Notes: a model not told the origin generated them from the letters alone. A stretch of DNA of 64,000 bases from JAYQKL01 sp049890195 (GCA_049890195.1 JBMHBY010000003.1:186001-250000); one strand, 5' to 3'. Positions 36,810 to 45,699 are shown, numbered from the stretch's first letter. Translations and numbers: made by a program.

Positions 36810-36825
36810 TGGCACAGATTTTGCT
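36810..36825 (+). promoter_or_regulatory. Sigma-54 (RpoN) -24/-12 promoter of amt
   Basis: TGGCACAGATTTTGCT is an exact match to the core TGGCAC-N5-TTGCT/A. Transcription would start near 36837, giving a leader of about 25 bases with the GAGGAG ribosome-binding site. It explains expression of the ammonium transporter under nitrogen limitation. Confidence 0.85.
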
Positions 36826-36860
36826 TAGATGGGGCGACTACACATTTTGAGGAGTTTATC

Positions 36861-38084
36861 ATGACCAATGCCGTTGGCGGTGACGTCTTCTTTCTATTGA
36901 TGGGCGCCATTTTGGTGTTCGCAATGCACGCTGGGTTTGCCTTCCTTGAGGTCGGCACAGTGCGCAAAAAAAACCAGGTGAATGCGATGGTCAAAATCAT
37001 TTCAGATTTTGCCGTATCCACTGTGGCTTATTTCTTTATCGGTTATGGTGTCGCTTACGGCATCGATTTCCTGTCCAGCGCAGCCATTATTCAAGGCGAT
37101 GATGCCGCCGGCGGGTTCGACCCGCAGGGTCTGGGACTGGTTAAATTTTTCTTCCTGCTGACATTTGCGGCCGCCATTCCCGCCATTATTTCCGGCGGGA
37201 TTGCGGAACGGGCAAAATTCGTGCCGCAGCTGATTGCCTCCGCGATCCTGGTTGCGCTTGTATATCCTTTCTTTGAAGGGGTCATCTGGAACGGCAATTT
37301 CGGCCTGCAGGGTTGGCTTGAGGGCACATTCGGTGCACCGTTCAATGATTTTGCCGGCTCCATAGTCGTCCATGGCGTCGGCGGGTGGGCGGCCCTTGGC
37401 GCCGTCATCATGCTCGGCGCCCGTACCGGCCGCTACGGCCCCAAAGGGACGGCTTTTCCGCCGTCATCCATCCCCTGGCTGGCGCTGGGTTCCTGGATGC
37501 TGTGTGTCGGCTGGTTCGGCTTCAACGTCATGTCAGCGCAGTCGCTGGAAGGTGTCTCCGGTCTCGTCGCCATGAACTCCCTGCTGGCCATGGTCGGCGG
37601 CATTCTGGCCGCCATCATCGTCGGCAAAAACGACCCCGGCTTCATCCATAATGGTGCCCTGGCGGGCTTGGTGGCGGTCTGCGCCGGCTCCAGTGTCATG
37701 CATCCGCTCGGCTCCTTCGTGACCGGCGCGGTCGGTGGAGGCGTGTTTGTTGTCTTCTTCACGGTTTGTCAGGAAAAGCTGCAGATTGATGATGTTCTGG
37801 GTGTGTGGCCGCTGCACGGTCTCGCCGGTTTGTGGGGTGGCATTGCCGCCGGCATTTTCGGGCAGGAGGCCTTGGGTGGTCTCGGCGGTGTCAGCTTCAT
37901 GTCACAGCTGATCGGCAGCCTTGTCGGTTGCGGCTATGCCTTTGCCTGCGGCCTGCTCGTCTATGGCGGGTTGAAGAAACTTGTCGGCATCCGCCTGAGC
38001 GAGGAGGAAGAGCTGATGGGCGCTGACCTGGCCATCCATAAAATCCAGGCTGAGCCGGAAGCGGGCCTGGCCGGCATGCGCTGA
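36861..38084 (+). CDS. amt: Ammonium transporter, Amt family
   Basis: 407 residues from the ATG at 36861, behind GAGGAG; the frame is open farther upstream but that part covers the promoter. There are eleven hydrophobic helices. The start is MTNAVGGDVFFLLMGAILVF, followed by FAFLEVGTVRKKNQVNAMVK. Trademark stretches DFAGSIVVHGVGGWAALGA and WPLHGLAGLWGGIAAGIFG carry the two pore histidines. It imports ammonium at the inner membrane. No glnK/glnB partner is adjacent, which is unusual for bacterial amt genes, so any PII regulator must be encoded elsewhere. The promoter is of the nitrogen-controlled sigma-54 type and a strong terminator follows. Confidence 0.93.
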   Translation: MTNAVGGDVFFLLMGAILVFAMHAGFAFLEVGTVRKKNQVNAMVKIISDFAVSTVAYFFIGYGVAYGIDFLSSAAIIQGDDAAGGFDPQGLGLVKFFFLLTFAAAIPAIISGGIAERAKFVPQLIASAILVALVYPFFEGVIWNGNFGLQGWLEGTFGAPFNDFAGSIVVHGVGGWAALGAVIMLGARTGRYGPKGTAFPPSSIPWLALGSWMLCVGWFGFNVMSAQSLEGVSGLVAMNSLLAMVGGILAAIIVGKNDPGFIHNGALAGLVAVCAGSSVMHPLGSFVTGAVGGGVFVVFFTVCQEKLQIDDVLGVWPLHGLAGLWGGIAAGIFGQEALGGLGGVSFMSQLIGSLVGCGYAFACGLLVYGGLKKLVGIRLSEEEELMGADLAIHKIQAEPEAGLAGMR

Positions 38085-38103
38085 ACGGCCGGGCGATGAT
38101 CTC

Positions 38104-38136
38104 AAAACCCGCCGGCTTCGGTCGGCGGGTTTTTTA
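38104..38136 (+). terminator. Rho-independent terminator after amt
   Basis: A GC-rich stem ACCCGCCGGC / GTCGGCGGGT, with one G-T wobble, is closed by a TTCG tetraloop and followed by a run of six T at 38130-38135. The flanking A run at 38104-38107 extends the stem. It ends the amt transcript before the aminotransferase gene. Confidence 0.9.
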
Positions 38137-38216
38137 TTGCCTGTCCGGTTTTGAAAAAAACGAATTAGTCTATAGTTGTGGTTCGTTTGTTGCCCTGCCG
38201 CACAAGGAGCGTTTTC

Positions 38217-39440
38217 ATGTCTTTTGGCGCACAAGGAGATCTGGGGATCGGGCCTTTTGCCCGTCTGCGCGCCCTTCTGGACGGCGTTCCGCCCGGCACC
38301 ACACCGGAAGAGGCCATCAACATGACGATTGGGGAGCCCCGGCACCCACCGCCATCTTTTGTGTTGCAGTATTTGTCGCAGGCCGCCCTGGCTGACGACA
38401 ACAGCTATGGCCGCTATCCGCCGATCGGGGGCCTGGAAGGCTGGCGCAGCGCCGTATCCGGTTGGCTGACCCGACGGTTTGGTGTCTCCGCACTGTTCGT
38501 ATCCGACCATCAAATCCTTCCGGTCAGTGGCACCCGCGAAGGGTTGTTTCTGCTGGCCCAGCTTGCCAGGCCCGACACCGCCGGCAAGACCCGGATGGCC
38601 ATGCCGAACCCGTTTTATCAGGTCTATGCCGCGGCGGCCTTGGCCGCCGGCGCAGCGCCGCTTTACCTGAACGCGACCGCCGCCACCGGCTTTTTACCTG
38701 ATCTCGACGCCCCGACAGATGAGGACTACGACAGTCTCAGGGCTTTTTTCATGTGCTCACCGGCCAACCCGCAGGGGGCGGTTGCGCCGGCGGATTATCT
38801 CGACCGGTTGTTGGGGCTGGCCGCCAAACATGATTTTTTGGTCATCATGGATGAATGTTACGCCGACATATATGACCGCGCCCTTGAGGCTGAACCGCCC
38901 GTCTCTGCCCTGCAGGTGGCGGCCGCACGACCGGAAAAGGCGGAGAATCTTGTGGTTTTTCATTCTTTGTCGAAACGTTCCAACCTGCCGGGCCTGCGCT
39001 CCGGGTTCTGCGCCGGCGGCGAAAGGATTATGGAGGCGTTTTACGGTTTTCGCCTGATCGCCGGGCCACAAACCCCGATTGCCACCCTCAATGCGGCAGC
39101 GCTGGCCTGGGGGGATGACGACCATGCCGCGGCCAGCCGCGCCCTGTACCAAGAAAAATTCGATCTGGCTGAAAGCCTTTTGGGCGGGCGTTACGGTTTT
39201 TACAGGCCGCAAGGCGGGTTTTTCCTCTGGCTCGATGTCGGGGACGGGGTTGCGGCAGCGCAGCAGCTCTGGCAGCAGGCCGGTTTGCGGGTTCTGCCCG
39301 GCGCCTATCTCTCCCGCGACACACAAAACGGCAACCCGGGCGATGCCTATATCCGCCTGGCCTTGGTTGACCCGCCACAAAAAACCGAAGCCGCCCTGCT
39401 GAAACTGCGTGAATGTTTGGATGAAAATGGAGTAAAATAG
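38217..39440 (+). CDS. Class I/II PLP aminotransferase (DapC-like)
   Basis: 407 residues from the ATG at 38217, with AAGGAG seven bases upstream; an in-frame GTG at 38178 has no ribosome-binding site. Fold-type I features: NMTIGEPRHPPP near the start, YGRYPPIGGLEGWR, MCSPANPQGAV, IMDECYADIY, and the PLP lysine in FHSLSKRSNLPGLRSGF. Alphaproteobacterial members near ftsK are usually annotated as succinyl-diaminopimelate aminotransferases (DapC) in lysine and peptidoglycan precursor synthesis. That specificity is likely but not provable here, since aspartate or alanine aminotransferases share the motifs. It ends 3 bases before ftsK. Confidence 0.83.
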   Translation: MSFGAQGDLGIGPFARLRALLDGVPPGTTPEEAINMTIGEPRHPPPSFVLQYLSQAALADDNSYGRYPPIGGLEGWRSAVSGWLTRRFGVSALFVSDHQILPVSGTREGLFLLAQLARPDTAGKTRMAMPNPFYQVYAAAALAAGAAPLYLNATAATGFLPDLDAPTDEDYDSLRAFFMCSPANPQGAVAPADYLDRLLGLAAKHDFLVIMDECYADIYDRALEAEPPVSALQVAAARPEKAENLVVFHSLSKRSNLPGLRSGFCAGGERIMEAFYGFRLIAGPQTPIATLNAAALAWGDDDHAAASRALYQEKFDLAESLLGGRYGFYRPQGGFFLWLDVGDGVAAAQQLWQQAGLRVLPGAYLSRDTQNGNPGDAYIRLALVDPPQKTEAALLKLRECLDENGVK

Positions 39441-39443
39441 GCC

Positions 39444-41918
39444 ATGGCTGCACGCAAACAAAATCGCGCAACCGCTTATCTGCAGGGCCTTGGGCGCCGA
39501 GCCACCATATTTGCTGCCTCGCGCGGGGTAGAGCTGTTGGGGCTGGCTGTTCTCGCCGCAACGACAGCAGCGGCCCTGGCGCTGGTCAGCCACAATGCGA
39601 TGGACCCGAGCTGGAACAGGGCGACGGATGCAACCCCGCAAAACTGGCTGGGGCTCGGTGGCGCGGTGTTTTCGGATCAGGCCTATCAGTTTTTCGGTCT
39701 TGGCGCCTGGGCGACACTGCCGGCGCTGGCCGCTTACGGCTGGCGCCGATTGCACCACAAAGCCCTGTCCCTTGCTTATCTGCGGGTGTTGGCATGGGTC
39801 GCAGGCATCATCTGCAGCTCCTTGGGTGCCGCCCTTTTGTTTCCGCCGGCCCCGGGGGGGCTGACGGACAATGCCCAGTTGTTGGTTGCTCCGGTTGCAG
39901 GCGGGCTGATCGGCCAAATGCTCCTGCAATGGTTGAGTCTGACGGCCCCCACCTTGGGCATGAACATCACTGGTTATGCTTTTGCGTCGGGCCTTGGCCT
40001 GACCGTTCTCGGCATTATTTTGGCCCTGACGGCCGCCGGTTGGCTGCGTGTAACCCTGAAGCTGTCCCGCGCCGCTTTTGTCGGGGCCGGAGCCTTGTCG
40101 ACAAGCCTGCGCCGCCGCGTCACCGCCCGCAATTCTGAAACCGAAGCAAAACAAGATGAGGACTGGATGGGTCGTCTCAAGCAGGTGGCCGCAGCGGCAA
40201 CAGCGCGCCTGTCCGCCGTGCCGGCCGCGTTCAGCAAATCAACCGCCGCCGCATCCCTCGCCGGCGCTGAAGACGACGCGCCAACTGCACCGGCCCCCAA
40301 GGCGCGGCCCAAAAAGGCCACACCAACCAAGCCGGCGGCGCAAGACATACCCGTTGAAATACCCACCAAAAAGCCCAGGCCCGGCAAACGGGCAAGCCGT
40401 GAAGACCAGCATGCCATGGCGTTTGACGGGCCCGGCAGTTTTGAATTGCCGCCCCTGCGCCTGCTGACGGAAAACCGCCAACGCAACAGCAAAAAAATCA
40501 GTGAAGACGCCCTGCAGTCCAATGCCCGCCTGCTGGAGGGGGTGTTGCAGGATTTCGGCGTCAAGGGGAAGGTGCTCAAAGTCCGCCCGGGTCCGGTCGT
40601 CACCCTGTATGAGCTGGAGCCGGCCGCCGGCATCAGGGCCTCGCGGGTTGTCGGCCTGGCTGATGACATTGCCCGCTCGATGAGCGCCATTGCCTGCCGC
40701 GTCGCAACCGTGCCGGGTCAGAATGTCATCGGCATCGAGCTGCCCAACCAGGACCGAGAAACGGTTTATCTGCGGGAATTATTGTCAAGCGCAGAATTTG
40801 AGAAAAACAGCGGCGGCCTGCCCATGGCCCTTGGCAAGGACATCGGCGGCGGGCCGGTGCTGAGTGACCTGTCACGCATGCCGCATCTGCTGGTCGCCGG
40901 CACAACCGGCTCTGGCAAGTCGGTCGGGGTGAATGCCATGATCCTGTCCATTCTCTACCGCATGACACCCGCTGAATGCCGGCTCATTCTGGTCGATCCG
41001 AAAATGCTTGAGCTGTCCGTATATGACGGCATCCCGCATTTGCTGGCGCCGGTTGTCACCGAGCCGAAAAAGGCTGTTGTTGCGCTGAAATGGGCCGTAC
41101 AGGAAATGGAGAACCGCTATCGGAAAATGTCCAAAATCGGGGTCCGTAACATTCACGGCTATAATGAGCGTATGGACGAGGCGCTCGCCAAAAACGAAAC
41201 GCTGACCCGCAAAGTTCAGGTCGGCATTGATCCCGAAACCGGCGCCGCCCAGTATGAGGAGGAGGCCATCCAGCCGGAAAAACTGCCGTTTATCGTCATT
41301 GTCATTGATGAAATGGCGGATTTGATGCTGGTCGCCGGCAAGGAGATTGAGGGGGCCATCCAGCGTCTGGCGCAAATGGCGCGGGCGGCAGGCGTACACT
41401 TGATCACCGCCACCCAGCGCCCATCCGTGGACGTCATCACCGGCACCATCAAAGCCAACTTCCCGAGCCGCATTTCGTTTCAGGTGACCAGCAAAATCGA
41501 CAGCCGCACCGTGCTGGGCGAGCAGGGCGGGGAACAGCTGCTGGGCATGGGCGATATGCTGTATATGGCGGGTGGCGGGCGGTTGCAGCGCGTACATGGC
41601 CCTTTTGTCTCTGACGCCGAAGTTGAGAAGGTCGTCAAATTCCTCAAAAAACAAGCCCGGCCCGATTATGTGGAGGCCGTGACCACCGAGCCGGAGGAGG
41701 CGCCCGGCATGGGCGACGAACCGGCCGGAGAAAGCCTTTATGACCAGGCCGTCGCCATTGTCACCCGCGACAACCGCGCCTCGACAAGTTATGTCCAACG
41801 CCGCCTGTCAATCGGCTATAACCGCGCCGCCAGCCTGATTGAAAAAATGGAGGAGGAGGGGGTCATCAGCCCGCCCAACCATGCCGGCAAGCGTGAAGTT
41901 CTGGCCGGCAAACATTGA
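39444..41918 (+). CDS. ftsK: DNA translocase FtsK
   Basis: 824 residues, close to the usual alphaproteobacterial length. Four or five N-terminal membrane helices lie within residues 25-200. A Lys/Pro/Ala-rich linker follows (about 220-345, with PKARPKKATPTKPAA), then the RecA-like motor: Walker A GTTGSGKSVGVNAM (about residue 490), RMPHLLVAG before it, and Walker B FIVIVIDEMADLMLV. The winged-helix gamma domain is at the C-terminus (SYVQRRLSIGYNRAASLIEKMEEEGVI). It pumps chromosome ends through the closing septum and directs XerCD/dif resolution. It lies 3 bases after the aminotransferase stop, with lolA beginning 2 bases after its own stop. Confidence 0.96.
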   Translation: MAARKQNRATAYLQGLGRRATIFAASRGVELLGLAVLAATTAAALALVSHNAMDPSWNRATDATPQNWLGLGGAVFSDQAYQFFGLGAWATLPALAAYGWRRLHHKALSLAYLRVLAWVAGIICSSLGAALLFPPAPGGLTDNAQLLVAPVAGGLIGQMLLQWLSLTAPTLGMNITGYAFASGLGLTVLGIILALTAAGWLRVTLKLSRAAFVGAGALSTSLRRRVTARNSETEAKQDEDWMGRLKQVAAAATARLSAVPAAFSKSTAAASLAGAEDDAPTAPAPKARPKKATPTKPAAQDIPVEIPTKKPRPGKRASREDQHAMAFDGPGSFELPPLRLLTENRQRNSKKISEDALQSNARLLEGVLQDFGVKGKVLKVRPGPVVTLYELEPAAGIRASRVVGLADDIARSMSAIACRVATVPGQNVIGIELPNQDRETVYLRELLSSAEFEKNSGGLPMALGKDIGGGPVLSDLSRMPHLLVAGTTGSGKSVGVNAMILSILYRMTPAECRLILVDPKMLELSVYDGIPHLLAPVVTEPKKAVVALKWAVQEMENRYRKMSKIGVRNIHGYNERMDEALAKNETLTRKVQVGIDPETGAAQYEEEAIQPEKLPFIVIVIDEMADLMLVAGKEIEGAIQRLAQMARAAGVHLITATQRPSVDVITGTIKANFPSRISFQVTSKIDSRTVLGEQGGEQLLGMGDMLYMAGGGRLQRVHGPFVSDAEVEKVVKFLKKQARPDYVEAVTTEPEEAPGMGDEPAGESLYDQAVAIVTRDNRASTSYVQRRLSIGYNRAASLIEKMEEEGVISPPNHAGKREVLAGKH

Positions 41919-41920
41919 CC

Positions 41921-42592
41921 ATGCGGCCCATCCTTAACATCCGACCCGCGGGATTGCGTGCAACCGTTTTGGGGCTGATGCTCGCCTTGGCCTGGCCGGG
42001 GCAGGGGGGCGCGGAAAACCCTGCAAAGGCGCCGGCGTCAAAGTGGTCGCCACAGGAACGGGTCCTGCTTGACACCCTGTCCTCTTACATACAGGGGCTC
42101 GGCGGGCTGGAGGGCCGGTTCCTGCAAATCAGCCCCGACGGCGCGACGGCCGAGGGCGGGTTTTTGTACCGCAGCCCCGGACGCCTCAAATTCACCTATG
42201 ACAGCCCGCTCACACAGATTGTCATGGTGGATGGCGGGACTTTATATGTGCAGGAACAGGCCGGCAAGCCGCCGGCCACCTATCCGGTGTCTGCCACCCC
42301 GCTGCCACTGTTTTTTGCCAGCGAAAGCGGCTTGGCAGAACAAGAGGCGCTGCTCGGCGTCACCAGCAATGCCGGACTGGCCGAACTTTTGCTGCAAGAC
42401 CCGGAGGGCGGCATTCCCGGACGCCTCTACATGGTTCTGGAAACCGACCCGGTTCGCCTGCGCGGGTGGCGGGTGGTCGATGCGCAGGGTCAGGTGGTGA
42501 CGGTTTTATTGCGTGACCTGCGGCGCAGAAATGATATAGATGACCAGGAGTTCAAACTGGAGTACCGCCGGAAACGGGGGCCACGCCGCTAA
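41921..42592 (+). CDS. lolA: Outer-membrane lipoprotein carrier LolA-like
   Basis: 223 residues from the ATG at 41921, 2 bases after the ftsK stop (a TTG at 41915 overlaps ftsK). A signal peptide is present at residues 1-32 (LRATVLGLMLALAWPGQGGA). The mature part has the LolA pattern: LSSYIQGLGGLEGRFLQISPDG, GGFLYRSPGRLKFTYDSP, and VMVDGGTLYVQEQ. It would carry lipoproteins through the periplasm from LolCDE to the outer membrane. Position next to ftsK is widely conserved in proteobacteria. Confidence 0.9.
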   Translation: MRPILNIRPAGLRATVLGLMLALAWPGQGGAENPAKAPASKWSPQERVLLDTLSSYIQGLGGLEGRFLQISPDGATAEGGFLYRSPGRLKFTYDSPLTQIVMVDGGTLYVQEQAGKPPATYPVSATPLPLFFASESGLAEQEALLGVTSNAGLAELLLQDPEGGIPGRLYMVLETDPVRLRGWRVVDAQGQVVTVLLRDLRRRNDIDDQEFKLEYRRKRGPRR

Positions 42593-42615
42593 GTTTTCTG
42601 ACAGGAATGCCGCTC

Positions 42616-43296
42616 ATGATGCCTGATGACCAAAATGAAAACGCCCCGGACGCCGGCCTCCCCGCAGAAGGGGCGGACACCGAAATGCTGCAGAACCTCG
42701 AGGCGGAAATGCCGGTGCTGGCCCTGCTGCGCAATTTCACCGACCGCGCCATGCGCGTGAATTGGTTTGCCGCCCTGGGGGAGCCGCTGAGCCGAACCAG
42801 CACACATGATGCCCGCATGTTCATGGACGGTCTTGGCTTTCCGGAAGCCGACATCGCCGTGCTGCCCGATTGGGAGGATGCGGCGGCGGCGGCTGAAAGC
42901 CTTGATATGAACGCCCATGCCTGGGAGGTGGAGGAACAGTTGCGAGCCGGCCTGATGCAGGACACTTTGCATATTGTCAGTGAGGAGGGGCTGGGCGTCC
43001 TGCTGACGCACATGGCCGGGGCGGTCAATGAAACAGCCGAAAACTGCCTCGAGGAGGCGCTGTATTACGGTGATGAGAGCGCCGACATTTACGGCAAGCT
43101 TGCGTTGGGGGCGGTGCAACAAGCCTGCTATGGCGGCGCGCTGGCCATTGGCGGCCTTGCCGCACAAGCGCTTGCCGACGGCACCGAGTTGACCGATCAT
43201 GACCTTGAAAGCCATCCGCTGATGCTGCGGTTCCGGCTGTTTGAACAGGGCCGTTGGCCGGTGTCACTGGTCGGACAGAGTTTCAACATTTTCTAA
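42616..43296 (+). CDS. Conserved protein of unknown function between lolA and xth
   Basis: 226 residues if it starts at the ATG at 42616, nine bases after AGGA; the ATG at 42607 is too close to that site. The protein is acidic and Ala/Leu/Glu-rich with no signal peptide or membrane helix. The first 25 residues look disordered, the rest mostly helical (for example VLALLRNFTDRAMRVNWFAALG, given here as a region near residue 35). No motif of a known family was recognised. Co-orientation and close spacing with lolA (23 bases) and xth (20 bases) suggest the same transcript. Confidence 0.65.
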   Translation: MMPDDQNENAPDAGLPAEGADTEMLQNLEAEMPVLALLRNFTDRAMRVNWFAALGEPLSRTSTHDARMFMDGLGFPEADIAVLPDWEDAAAAAESLDMNAHAWEVEEQLRAGLMQDTLHIVSEEGLGVLLTHMAGAVNETAENCLEEALYYGDESADIYGKLALGAVQQACYGGALAIGGLAAQALADGTELTDHDLESHPLMLRFRLFEQGRWPVSLVGQSFNIF

Positions 43297-43316
43297 ATCA
43301 CAGGGTGGGCCAAAAT

Positions 43317-44117
43317 ATGCGTATCATCAGCTGGAACATTAATTCGGTGCGGTTGCGCATCGGTCTGGTTGAGAAACTTCTCAAGCAGGAAAAACCTGAC
43401 ATCTTATGTCTTCAGGAGACCAAGTGCCCGAATGACAGCTTTCCGGAAAAGAATTTCACCAAACTCGGCTATCCGCATATCGCCAAAAACGGCATCAAGG
43501 GCTACCACGGCGTCGCCACGATCAGCCGCGTACCTTTGCTCAGGCAAAAGGCGGTCACATTCTGCGGGCGGGAGGACGGCCGTCACATGGAAACGGTCTA
43601 TGACTTTAACGGCGATGAACTGAGCGTTCATAATTTCTATGTCCCGGCCGGTGGTGACGAACCGGATCGTCAAATTAATGAAAAATTCGGTCATAAGCTC
43701 GATTTTCTGGCAGAAATGGAGGCCATGTTCAAACGGGCCAAAAACAAAAAAACCGCCAAAAAGGTGCTGCTCGGCGACCTCAACATCGCCCCTTACGAAC
43801 ATGATGTGTGGTCATCCAAACAACTCAAGAACGTGGTCAGCCATACGGCAATTGAGCGCGAAAAGCTGGCCGAAGTTCTGGCCGCCTTCAACTGGGAGGA
43901 TGTCGCCCGCCGCTTTGTGCCCGAGGAGGAGAAGCTGTATTCCTGGTGGAGCTACCGCGCCCGCGACTGGCTCAGCTCGAACCGGGGTCGTCGCCTGGAC
44001 CATATTTGGGCCAGCCCGGGGCTGTCACCGCATGTCACGTCTTATCGGGTGCGCGCCGAGGCGCGCGGCTGGGACCGCCCTTCCGACCATGCGCCGGTGG
44101 TTATTGATCTGAAATAG
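43317..44117 (+). CDS. xth: Exodeoxyribonuclease III
   Basis: 266 residues from the ATG at 43317 (MRIISWNINSVRLRIG); the longer frame back to 43254 overlaps the preceding gene. Endonuclease/exonuclease/phosphatase motifs are complete: WNINSVR, LCLQETKCPND with the metal-binding Glu, FYVPAGGDEPD, LLGDLNIAPYEHDVW, YSWWSYRARDW, RGRRLDHIWASPGL and the final SDHAPVVIDL with the catalytic His. It cuts abasic sites and degrades the 3' strand of duplex DNA in base-excision repair. Its last 17 bases overlap the convergent DUF1737 gene. Confidence 0.95.
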   Translation: MRIISWNINSVRLRIGLVEKLLKQEKPDILCLQETKCPNDSFPEKNFTKLGYPHIAKNGIKGYHGVATISRVPLLRQKAVTFCGREDGRHMETVYDFNGDELSVHNFYVPAGGDEPDRQINEKFGHKLDFLAEMEAMFKRAKNKKTAKKVLLGDLNIAPYEHDVWSSKQLKNVVSHTAIEREKLAEVLAAFNWEDVARRFVPEEEKLYSWWSYRARDWLSSNRGRRLDHIWASPGLSPHVTSYRVRAEARGWDRPSDHAPVVIDLK

Positions 44118-44307
44118 GCTTGTCGGTTTTCAGCTGCACGGCCTGTCCGGTCTTGACGCTTCCGTCGGGCAGGATTTCCAGCAAAGGGGGGCCGTACAGC
44201 TCATAGCCGTCAGCGAGATGATCCGACACGCGCTGGCAAAATGCCGCGTCATCCGTACCGGTCAAAAGCTTGTAAAGCTTTCTTGTGTCTGTCGTCTTTT
44301 CCGTCAT
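44101..44307 (-). CDS. DUF1737 small protein
   Basis: 68 residues from the ATG at 44307, six bases after GAGG; the alternative ATG at 44325 would overlap the regulator gene. The whole protein is one DUF1737 domain: KLYKLLTGTDDAAFCQRVSDHLADGYELYGPP, then GSVKTGQAVQLK (domain from about residue 10). Function unknown; it is probably cytoplasmic. It lies 7 bases after the response-regulator stop, so the two are likely co-transcribed, and its 3' end overlaps xth. Confidence 0.8.
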   Translation of the reverse strand: MTEKTTDTRKLYKLLTGTDDAAFCQRVSDHLADGYELYGPPLLEILPDGSVKTGQAVQLKTDKPISDQ

Positions 44308-44314
44308 GACGCCC

Positions 44315-45019
44315 TCACGCCTCATCTGTGGACGCCGCGTTCAGGCGGTATCCGCCGGCATCCGTCACCAAAATCTCCGCTTTAGACGGGTCGGCCTCAA
44401 TTTTCTGCCGCAGGCGGTAAATGTGCGTTTCAAGTGTATGGGTCGTGACGCCGGAATTATAGCCCCAGACCTCCTCAAGCAACGTGTCGCGATGGACCAC
44501 CTCGGCCTCAGCCCGCAGCAAATATTTAAGGATGTTGGTCTCCTTTTCCGTCAGCCGGATTTTCTTGTCCTGCGCACCCAGCAGAACCTTCTGGGCCGGC
44601 AAAAACCTGTATTGGGCGATGGTGAAATTGGCCGCTTCCGTCTGTTCATGCTGCCTCAGCTGGGCCCGCATGCGCGCCAGCAAAACACCGAACCGAAACG
44701 GTTTGGTGACATAATCATTGGCCCCGGCCTCAAGGCCGAGAATTGTATCAGCGTCAGAGTCGGCCCCCGTCAGCATGATGACCGGCGCCTGCAGGCCGGC
44801 TTTGCGCATCAACTTGCAGGTTTCTCGCCCGTCCTGATCCGGCAGGCCAACATCCATCAACACCAGATCCGGGGCCATGGTCCTGGCACAGTCAAGCCCC
44901 TGCTTGGCGGTCTCTGCGGTCAGGATCTCGAACTCCTCATGAAGCGCCAACTGCTCCTGCAGCGTTTCACTCATGATTACATCATCTTCAACGATCAAAA
45001 TTTTACGGGTTTGACTCAT
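44315..45019 (-). CDS. OmpR-family response regulator without adjacent kinase
   Basis: 234 residues. The receiver domain covers residues 1-120 with acidic pocket ILIVEDD, phospho-acceptor aspartate in LVLMDVGLPD, and the conserved Thr (MLTGADS) and Lys (YVTKPF). A winged-helix DNA-binding domain covers about 135-230 (LTEKETNILKYLLRAE, THTLETHIYRLRQKIE, VTDAGGYRLN). No sensor kinase gene is next to it, so its partner is elsewhere. It is divergent from an L,D-transpeptidase gene with about 110 bases between them, which makes cell-wall control one possible target. Targets are unknown. Confidence 0.92.
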   Translation of the reverse strand: MSQTRKILIVEDDVIMSETLQEQLALHEEFEILTAETAKQGLDCARTMAPDLVLMDVGLPDQDGRETCKLMRKAGLQAPVIMLTGADSDADTILGLEAGANDYVTKPFRFGVLLARMRAQLRQHEQTEAANFTIAQYRFLPAQKVLLGAQDKKIRLTEKETNILKYLLRAEAEVVHRDTLLEEVWGYNSGVTTHTLETHIYRLRQKIEADPSKAEILVTDAGGYRLNAASTDEA

Positions 45020-45129
45020 ATCGGTCCATTTTCTACTTATCTTTTAATAATATGCTGATGTTGTAGGGGCTTACCAGACCTAATTTTGGCTGACCAATCA
45101 ACGCGGCCGGACGCAAGGAAGGCTTTTTC

Positions 45130-45699
45130 ATGGATCAACAGGCGGGTTATACTTCGGAAATGGCGTTATTTGTTACAGGCATCAAAGACACACCGTCCCG
45201 CGGGGTTTTACGGCTTTATGGCCGCAGCTATGCGTGTGCACTCGGTCGCGGCGGCATTACACGCAACAAGCGCGAGGGGGATGGCTGCACCCCGGCAGGC
45301 ACATTCAAGCTGCGCCCGGCCCTGCTGCGCCCTGACAGGCCCGGTGTCTTCATGGCGCCCGGCCGGTTTCCGCACCAGATGCTGAAGCCGAATGACGGCT
45401 GGTCGGACGATCCGCGTGATCCGCTTTATAACCGCCCTGTTGTTCTGCCGCACCGCCGCAATCATGAACGGCTGTGGCGCGAAGACGGGGCGTATGATGT
45501 CATCATCCCGCTTGGATATAATGATGTTGCCCCACAGCCCGGCAGGGGCAGCGCCATTTTTTTTCATCTTGCAAACCCAGATTACGGCCCGACGGAAGGC
45601 TGTGTCGCCGTCAGCCGGTCAGACATGCGTGACATCTGGATGCGCCTGCGGCCAGGGATGGACATGATGATCAGACCTTGGGGCGGGGCCCGAAAATAG
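45130..45699 (+). CDS. L,D-transpeptidase (YkuD) family protein
   Basis: 189 residues, ATG eight bases after AAGGAAGG. The YkuD domain covers nearly the whole protein: GRGGITRNKREGDGCTPAGTFKL near residue 40, an active-site histidine in AIFFHLANPD, and the catalytic cysteine in GPTEGCVAVSRSD. The family cross-links peptidoglycan (3-3 bonds) or attaches lipoproteins to it. No signal peptide is evident, which is odd for a periplasmic enzyme; it may use a different export route or be active elsewhere. Its end overlaps the convergent yggS-like gene by 29 bases. Confidence 0.85.
   Translation: MDQQAGYTSEMALFVTGIKDTPSRGVLRLYGRSYACALGRGGITRNKREGDGCTPAGTFKLRPALLRPDRPGVFMAPGRFPHQMLKPNDGWSDDPRDPLYNRPVVLPHRRNHERLWREDGAYDVIIPLGYNDVAPQPGRGSAIFFHLANPDYGPTEGCVAVSRSDMRDIWMRLRPGMDMMIRPWGGARK

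Noticed and set aside
36645..36860. N-terminal extension of the ammonium transporter
   Set aside because: This stretch holds the sigma-54 promoter and NtrC-type site; its translation is not hydrophobic or conserved-looking, and the ATG at 36861 has a strong ribosome-binding site.
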